From an uncultured Ruminococcus sp. (lineage in GTDB: Bacteria > Bacillota > Clostridia > Oscillospirales > CAG-272), in assembly GCA_902778145.1 (NCBI GenBank), contig CACYWW010000016.1:1-36685 (forward strand): a stretch of 36,685 nt of DNA. Direction: 5' to 3'. Each line of letters opens with the position of its first letter. Within the stretch, counting starts at the first letter, position 1. The translations under genes and the position numbers were made by a program. Below the pieces are notes generated by a model. It was not told the DNA's origin, did no database searches, and saw nothing but the letters and a program-made list of their open reading frames with translations. Shown here piece by piece: positions 31,636-36,685 of the stretch.

Positions 31636-33066
31636 TCATCTTTTGTTCTTTTTGATTCCCGGCTTCCTTTCCGGAAGATACGGGGTGTAATTCTCCGCCG
31701 CCTCGGTGAACGCCTTTTCCGCGGGGTTCTCCTGAGGCAGCTCGCTTCTTATCTTTTTTATGCGCTCGATAAGTATCTCAACCTCAGACCGCTTCACGCC
31801 GTCCTCCGTTTCCGGCACCGGCGCTATGTCCTCAAGCCTGTCTGAATACGATCCCGAGAGATAGAGCGACAGCTTTGCGCACGCCGGGCCTATCAGCTCA
31901 TACAGAACGCTCGACGCGAGGATTATAGTCTGAAGCGCGGCGCCGGACTCTCCGCCGAGCGTACGCGCACCCATCGCGGCAAGCCCTATCGCCACGCCCG
32001 CCTGCGGTATGAGCGCAAGCCCGAGATATACGCGCGTTTTCTTCGGTTTGCCCACCGCGGCGCATCCTGCCAGCGCTCCCGCGTATTTTCCCGCGATCCT
32101 GACTACGAAATAAAGTATCCCGACGAGCAGCAGAGGGTACGCTCCGACGGATCCGGACGGCTTTATCAGCGCGCTGAGATCGAACGATACGCCGGATCTG
32201 ACAAAAAACAGAAGCAGTATCGGCGGGCTGAAGTAATTCAGCTGCTTGAAGAGCTTGTCGTCACGGCTCAGGTTCATATATACCGTACCCATCGACATAC
32301 AGCCGAGCAGAGGCGAGATCCCGAACACCGCGCATACGCCGCAAAACGCAAGCAAAAGCGATACCGATATGATCAGCCTGTTGTCGCTGCTGCTGCTTTT
32401 TGACAGTATAAGCTTCATAACAAGGCCGAACAGACCGCCGAGCGCGATGACTCCGACATTAATACCCGCCGGCACGAGTATGTCCGCCGCTTTCACCCTG
32501 CCGCCCGTCTGTGACGCGACCGCCACGGATATCGCCACGGAATAGGCGAGCAGACCTATGATATCGTCGAGCGCGACGACCTGCAGGAGCGTATCCACAA
32601 AGTCGCCCTTCGCCTTCGTCTGCCGTATCGTCATGAGTGTCGATGCCGGCGCCGTCGCCGCGGCGAGCGCCGACAGAACGACCGAGAACGCCGTGTTCAG
32701 CCTCAGCACGAAGAACGTCAGGACGAATACCGCAAGCGAGGCGAGAAGCGATTCGAACAGCGTTATCACGACGACCTTGCCGCCGTTTTTCTTCAGCGTG
32801 TCGAACCTGAAATATTCCCCCGTCCCGAACGCGATGAAGGCGAGCGCGATATCCGGCAGAAACTCCGTGCCGCGTACGATCTGCTCCGGTATGAGATCTA
32901 GGCAGAACGGTCCTATCAGGATCCCGGCGGTTATGTAAGCCGTGACGTTCGGCAGTCTCAGGCGCGACGTTATCCGGGTCATGAGAAATCCGATCAGCAT
33001 CATGAGCGACACGGATATTATCGCCGTTGCCGCCGGTCCCGCTCCGGAATAAATACTTTTCAGCAT
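31636..33066 (-). CDS. CPA2-type cation:proton antiporter
   Basis: The 476-residue Na+/H+ exchanger-family protein (Kef/NapA-like) has about 12-13 hydrophobic segments and a short charged tail. It lacks a TrkA-N/RCK nucleotide-binding domain, so it is closer to NapA-type antiporters than to KefB/C. The start at 33066 is chosen because GGAG lies 6 nt upstream. The earlier ATG at 33093 sits at or before the predicted transcription start and would place coding sequence over the -10. It leads an operon with the MgtC-family gene. Ion choice (Na+ or K+) is not readable. Confidence 0.9.
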   Translation of the reverse strand: MLKSIYSGAGPAATAIISVSLMMLIGFLMTRITSRLRLPNVTAYITAGILIGPFCLDLIPEQIVRGTEFLPDIALAFIAFGTGEYFRFDTLKKNGGKVVVITLFESLLASLAVFVLTFFVLRLNTAFSVVLSALAAATAPASTLMTIRQTKAKGDFVDTLLQVVALDDIIGLLAYSVAISVAVASQTGGRVKAADILVPAGINVGVIALGGLFGLVMKLILSKSSSSDNRLIISVSLLLAFCGVCAVFGISPLLGCMSMGTVYMNLSRDDKLFKQLNYFSPPILLLFFVRSGVSFDLSALIKPSGSVGAYPLLLVGILYFVVRIAGKYAGALAGCAAVGKPKKTRVYLGLALIPQAGVAIGLAAMGARTLGGESGAALQTIILASSVLYELIGPACAKLSLYLSGSYSDRLEDIAPVPETEDGVKRSEVEILIERIKKIRSELPQENPAEKAFTEAAENYTPYLPERKPGIKKNKR

Positions 33067-33096
33067 ATCCATCTCCGTAAATTTACGTTTCATTAT

Positions 33097-33125
33097 ATTA
33101 TATCACATACTTGCGGAAAAATCAA
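33097..33125 (-). promoter_or_regulatory. Antiporter-mgtC operon promoter
   Basis: TTGATT (33120-33125) and TATAAT (33097-33102) lie 17 nt apart on the minus strand. Transcription would start near 33090, which rules out the ATG at 33093. Confidence 0.7.
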
Positions 33126-33149
33126 CCGTTTTTATGCATACCGTACCAC

Positions 33150-33178
33150 TTGACAGAAACGCCGATCGGGACTATAAT
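33150..33178 (+). promoter_or_regulatory. Promoter of the hydrolase-cyclase-kinase operon
   Basis: TTGACA (33150-33155) and TATAAT (33173-33178) lie 17 nt apart. GGAGG at 33199-33203 and the ATG at 33210 follow. The promoter is intact although the first gene is broken. Confidence 0.85.
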
Positions 33179-33209
33179 AAAACCGATATATACGAAACGG
33201 AGGACTGTC

Positions 33210-33889
33210 ATGCCGGCGCTTATCACGGTGATCACGGTGCTTGCTGTTTTTACGGCGGTCTGCAGCTCGCACTTAAGACCGGCGGCAACGTCCTGCTCGT
33301 CGATCAGCGTGCGCACGGCGGCTCAGACGGTCACACGATCACGTTCGGAATCCGTGAGCGACGCGACGTCATCAGCCGGATCGGCTTCATAAACAAAACG
33401 TACGGCGTCGAAACGGATATTTACATTGAAGGCGTATCGATGGGAGCCGCTTCGGTGCTGATGGCGTCCGAGCTGCCGCTTCCCGGCAACGTCCGCGGCA
33501 TCATAGCGGACTGCCCGTATTCTTCCCCGTTCGCGATAGTATCGCGAACGGCGGACAGGATGCTGCGGGTGAGATACGTCTCATACCCGTTCATCATACT
33601 CGGATCGTTCGTTTTCGGCAGATTCAGGATATTCTCGTCCTCCGCCGTGAAAGCCGTGAAAAAAAGTCCCGTTCCGATACTTATCATTCACGGAAAAAGC
33701 GACAGCTTCGTGCCGGTGGAGATGTCGCGCGAGATACGCGATTCAGCGCCGGACATAGTCACGCTCACGGAGACAGACGGCGCGCCGCACGGTCTGTCGT
33801 ATCTTGAAGATACGGAAAAATACGAAAAGGCATTCAGATCATTCATTAAAAACACGATCGGAGGAGGCTGTTATGATAAACGATCATGA
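33210..33889 (+). pseudogene. Alpha/beta-hydrolase broken by internal deletion and frameshift
   Basis: The proper start is the ATG at 33210 (GGAGG 6 nt upstream). It encodes a membrane anchor, MPALITVITVLAVFTAV, and then goes out of frame near 33260. The rest of a serine hydrolase continues in another frame to 33889: NVLLVDQRAHGGSDG, the nucleophile elbow GVSMGA, Asp in HGKSDSFVP and His in APHGLSY. The segment normally lying between anchor and LLVDQR, including the oxyanion HGY region, is missing. A deletion of a length not divisible by three fits both facts. An assembly error is the alternative. The end overlaps the next gene by 17 nt. Confidence 0.75.
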
Positions 33890-35015
33890 TATAACAAGAA
33901 ACGCATTTATGCTCAAAGGACCTCTCGCCCGCCGCGGGTACGACTGGTGGTGGCATTCATTCACGGCGCAGGACGCGGAGACGGGTGAGGACAAGCCGTT
34001 TTTTATAGAATTCTTCGTCTGCAACCCGGCGTCCGGCGGCGCGGAGCCCGTATTCGGGCAAACGGAATGGGGCAGATCAGCGGGAGTCCGCCCGTCGTAC
34101 CTCATGGTCAAGGCGGGCTGCTGGGGCGAGGATCACTGTCAGCTTCACAGGTTCTTCGGCTGGGACGACGTCAAGATCCACAAGGGAGCGCCGTACGTCG
34201 TGGACGCGGGAGACTGTCTCGCCACGGAAACGGTCCTCAAGGGGAGCGTCCACGTATCGCGTCAGGACAGCGAAAGTCATCCGGAATGGATGTGCGATCA
34301 CGGCTCGCTCAGCTGGGATCTGAAGGTCGACAAGAAGATCGCCTTCAACGTCGGATACGGCGCGAGCCGCCCGGTGCGCGACGCCGAGGCGTTTGCGATG
34401 TACTGGCACGCCGAGGGGATGAAAACGGAATATGAGGGTACGGTGACATTCAACGGAAGAAAATACACCGTCACAAAAGAAAAAAGCTTCGGCTACGCCG
34501 ACAAGAACTGGGGCAGGGATTTCACGAGCCCATGGGTCTGGCTTTCGTCGAACAGTCTCGTCAGCCGCGTTTCGGGCAAGCGGCTCGAAAACAGCGTTTT
34601 CGACATCGGCGGAGGCAGGCCGAAGATATACGCACTCCCGCTCGACCGCCGTCTGCTCGGCGCGATGTATTACGAGGGCGACGAATACGATTTCAATTTC
34701 TCACACGCGTGGCTTCACGTGAAGACCGAATTCTCCTTTGAGGAAAATGAGGAATCGGTCCGCTGGCACGTCCGTCAGGAAAACACGAAGGCGGCGATGG
34801 AGACGGAGGTAAGCTGTCTGAAAAAGGATATGCTGCTCATCAACTACGAGGCGCCCGACGGCTCGAAAAAGCACAACAGGCTCTGGAACGGCGGGAACGG
34901 CACCGGTATCATTAAACTGTACGACAAAAACGGTTCCGGTCTCGTCCTGCGCGATGAGATATACGCGGACAGGATAGGATGCGAATACGGGGAATACGGA
35001 CATGGCGGAAAATGA
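33873..35015 (+). CDS. Tocopherol-cyclase-like lipocalin-fold protein
   Basis: The 380-residue protein resembles the tocopherol cyclase/AttH-like beta-barrel family. It has an early G-YDWWWHSF segment, FFIEFF, and the signature YADKNWGRDFTSPWVWLSS (about 208-226, KNWG 211-214), matching the plant and cyanobacterial AEKNWG...W motif. No signal peptide is present. Bacteria of this type make no tocopherol, so the real ligand, perhaps a lipid or isoprenoid, is unknown. GAGGAGG precedes the ATG at 33873, which lies inside the end of the hydrolase remnant. The FGGY kinase start overlaps its end by 14 nt. Confidence 0.7.
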   Translation: MINDHDITRNAFMLKGPLARRGYDWWWHSFTAQDAETGEDKPFFIEFFVCNPASGGAEPVFGQTEWGRSAGVRPSYLMVKAGCWGEDHCQLHRFFGWDDVKIHKGAPYVVDAGDCLATETVLKGSVHVSRQDSESHPEWMCDHGSLSWDLKVDKKIAFNVGYGASRPVRDAEAFAMYWHAEGMKTEYEGTVTFNGRKYTVTKEKSFGYADKNWGRDFTSPWVWLSSNSLVSRVSGKRLENSVFDIGGGRPKIYALPLDRRLLGAMYYEGDEYDFNFSHAWLHVKTEFSFEENEESVRWHVRQENTKAAMETEVSCLKKDMLLINYEAPDGSKKHNRLWNGGNGTGIIKLYDKNGSGLVLRDEIYADRIGCEYGEYGHGGK

Positions 35016-36555
35016 AAAGCTGTTTCTCGGCATAGAGCTCGGCTCGACGAGGATCAAATCGGTACTTATAAACGAAAAATATGAAATAAAAGCCTCCGGC
35101 GCCTTTGATTGGGAGAACAGGTTCGAGGACGGTTATTTCACGTACAGGCTGGAGGACGTACATACGGGCCTGCGCGAAAGCTTCGCCGCGCTTGCAGACG
35201 ATTATAAAGAAAAAAACGGAACGGGATTCACGGTCGACGCGATCGGCATATCCGCCATGATGCACGGGTATCTCGTGTTCGACGGTGATATGAGGCTTCT
35301 CACGCCGTTCCGGACGTGGCGCAACTCAAAAGCAAAGCAGGCGTCGGACGAGCTGACGGAGCTTTTCTCACACCACATACCGCAGAGGTGGAGCGCAGCC
35401 AATCTTTATCAGTCGATGATAAACGGCGAGGAGCACGTAAAACATATATCGTATCTCACGACGCTTGCGGGATACGTTCATATGCGCATGACCGGCAGAA
35501 ACGAGGTCGGGCTCTGTGAGGCGTCCGGGATGTTCCCCGTATCGGGTGAAGGATATGACAAAAAAAGAGCCGTGCTGTTCAACGAAGCCGCGCGGAAACT
35601 CGGATACGACACTGATATACTCTCGATTCTGCCGGAGCCGCGTCCAGCCGGAGCCGCTGGAGCGTATCTGACGGAGGAGGGCGCCGCGATGATAGACGGT
35701 ACGGGCATCCTCCGCTCCGGCATCCCCGTCTGTCCGCCCGAGGGCGACGCCGGGACAGGAATGACGGCGACGAACTCCGTTCGCCCGGGCACGGGCTCCG
35801 TGTCCGCGGGCACGTCCGTGTTCGCACAGCTAGTCACGGACAGGCCTCTCAGCCGCGTTTACCGCGGGATCGACGTCCTCAAGACGCCGGACGGCGCCGA
35901 CGTCGCGCTGATACACAGCACGAACGGCTGTACGGATATCGACAAGTGGGTAGCTCTTTTCGATGAATTCGCAAAGCTCTGCGGCTTAAAGCCCGGCAAA
36001 ACCGAGCTTTACTCACTGCTCTATAACAATACGAAAAACGCGGACGCCGATTGCGGCAAAATAGCCGCGTACAACTGCATCTCCGCAGAGCCGTCAACGG
36101 ACGTACCGTCCGGTCATCCGCTCGTGTTCCGTGAATTCGACGGCAAACTTGATCTCGCTAACTTTTTCAAGGCAAACCTCTGCGCCGTTTTCGCGCCGCT
36201 CATCCCGGGGATGCGCATGCTCCGGGAAGGCGAGGGGATAAGACCCGGAAAGATCTACGCCCACGGAGGTCTTTTCAAGATCCCGGAAATAGCGCAGCAG
36301 ATACTCGCCAACGCCTTTGAGGCGCCGGTATCAGTCCTCTCCTCCGCCGGTGAAGGAGGAGCGTACGGTATGGCGCTTCTTTCGGCGTTCATGCTCCTGA
36401 ACAACGGAAAAACCCTGTCGGAATGGCTCGATACGGAGGTGTTCTCCGGCTCGCATGAAAAAACTCTCCTCCCCACCCCGCAGGGCGTCGGCTCATACCG
36501 CGATTTTATGGAACGGTATGAAAAAGGGCTACCGGCGCTCCGCGCACTCAGCTGA
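35002..36555 (+). CDS. FGGY-family carbohydrate kinase
   Basis: The 517-residue sugar kinase has the N-terminal phosphate motif GIELGSTRIKS (9-19), AIGISAMMHGYL, the substrate region FRTWRN, and the C-terminal adenine-site GEGGAYGMALLSAF. Length fits ribulokinase, xylulokinase or rhamnulokinase types. The exact sugar is not assigned; no isomerase or aldolase is adjacent in the window. The start at 35002 overlaps the cyclase-like gene by 14 nt, with a weak GGGGA 8 nt upstream, so translation is probably coupled. A terminator hairpin follows. Confidence 0.88.
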   Translation: MAENEKLFLGIELGSTRIKSVLINEKYEIKASGAFDWENRFEDGYFTYRLEDVHTGLRESFAALADDYKEKNGTGFTVDAIGISAMMHGYLVFDGDMRLLTPFRTWRNSKAKQASDELTELFSHHIPQRWSAANLYQSMINGEEHVKHISYLTTLAGYVHMRMTGRNEVGLCEASGMFPVSGEGYDKKRAVLFNEAARKLGYDTDILSILPEPRPAGAAGAYLTEEGAAMIDGTGILRSGIPVCPPEGDAGTGMTATNSVRPGTGSVSAGTSVFAQLVTDRPLSRVYRGIDVLKTPDGADVALIHSTNGCTDIDKWVALFDEFAKLCGLKPGKTELYSLLYNNTKNADADCGKIAAYNCISAEPSTDVPSGHPLVFREFDGKLDLANFFKANLCAVFAPLIPGMRMLREGEGIRPGKIYAHGGLFKIPEIAQQILANAFEAPVSVLSSAGEGGAYGMALLSAFMLLNNGKTLSEWLDTEVFSGSHEKTLLPTPQGVGSYRDFMERYEKGLPALRALS

Positions 36556-36572
36556 ATAAAACGACCGGAATA

Positions 36573-36600
36573 TGCCGACTGTTCTTAAGGACAGTCGGCA
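36573..36600 (+). terminator. Hairpin after the FGGY kinase
   Basis: TGCCGACTGT (36573-36582) and ACAGTCGGCA (36591-36600) are perfect arms. Two more pairs close on TTAA. There is no T tract; the GTTATGA array begins at the next base. Confidence 0.65.
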
Positions 36601-36685
36601 GTTATGAGTTCCGCTTACGCGGAACGTTATGAGCGCTGACGCGCGTTATGATTGCTTCGCAAGTTATGAGTGCCTGCGGCACGTT
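36601..36685. repeat. Tandem array: constant GTTATGA spacers with variable hairpins
   Basis: GTTATGA occurs at 36601, 36626, 36645 and 36663, with GTT again at the window edge. Between copies are different inverted repeats: GTTCCGC/GCGGAAC, GCGC/GCGC, TTGC/GCAA and GTGCC/GGCAC, with loops of three to four bases such as TTC, TGC or TTAC. Stems differ completely in sequence but all pair, so structure rather than sequence is kept. The array is cut by the window end. Its function is unknown. Confidence 0.8.

Noticed and set aside
36601-36685. CRISPR-like array
   Set aside because: The constant part is only 7 nt and the variable parts are palindromes, not spacers of uniform length; no cas genes are near.

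Overview
The window looks like a chromosomal segment of a spore-former-lineage Clostridia (Bacillota), probably a gut-associated Oscillospirales-type bacterium. The evidence is moderately GC-rich genes with strong GGAGG-type ribosome binding sites, sigma-A promoters very close to TTGACA-17-TATAAT, a SpoIIQ-like LytM protein behind a sigma-F-like promoter, a SpoVK/CbbX-type AAA+ protein, a CD3324-family HTH protein, and secreted proteins with Thr/Pro/Glu-rich stalks and C-terminal membrane anchors. The lineage is inferred from gene content only; no rRNA or tRNA gene was seen.

Layout. 1-428: no gene; structured non-coding DNA (a hairpin between direct repeats, a terminator, a tandem hairpin array). 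429-4813: a sulfur/Fe-S locus, iscS-iscU-metY-cysK on the minus strand and a divergent Rrf2 regulator, with a shared control region carrying an inverted repeat around the iscS -35 box. 4846-8519: an AAA+ ATPase with a degenerate first AAA-like half, followed by a TGS-domain uridine-kinase-like protein. 8631-14719: two secreted proteins with a 4-nt gene overlap, a two-LamG surface protein and a 1581-residue GH2 beta-mannosidase-like enzyme with FN3, Ig-like and LamG modules. Divergent from them are an AraC regulator and a PHP phosphoesterase (14924-16479). 16540-18300: a less GC-rich island with an XRE-TPR regulator. 18300-23093: an operon htpG - DUF2156 - NPP-type phosphodiesterase - nnrD in which every junction is a 4-nt overlap. 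23242-24024: a SpoIIQ-like peptidase-fold protein. 24070-25917: a secreted beta-propeller protein. 25993-30089: a membrane protein, an EEP-family phosphatase/nuclease, a sulfatase and mnmE in one tight operon. 30240-30753: a CD3324-family gene behind a structured leader. 30907-33066: a CPA2 antiporter and an MgtC-family protein. 33210-36555: a frameshifted alpha/beta-hydrolase remnant, a tocopherol-cyclase-like protein and an FGGY sugar kinase. The window ends in a GTTATGA-spaced hairpin array.

How genes work together. IscS and IscU supply sulfur for Fe-S assembly while CysK and MetY make cysteine and homocysteine; the Rrf2 protein keeps three cysteines and probably senses Fe-S or cysteine status. 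The AraC protein probably controls the secreted GH2/LamG pair, whose promoter has a good -10 but no -35. The least explained parts are the three tandem hairpin arrays at operon ends, the htpG-to-nnrD operon, and the leader of the CD3324-family gene.
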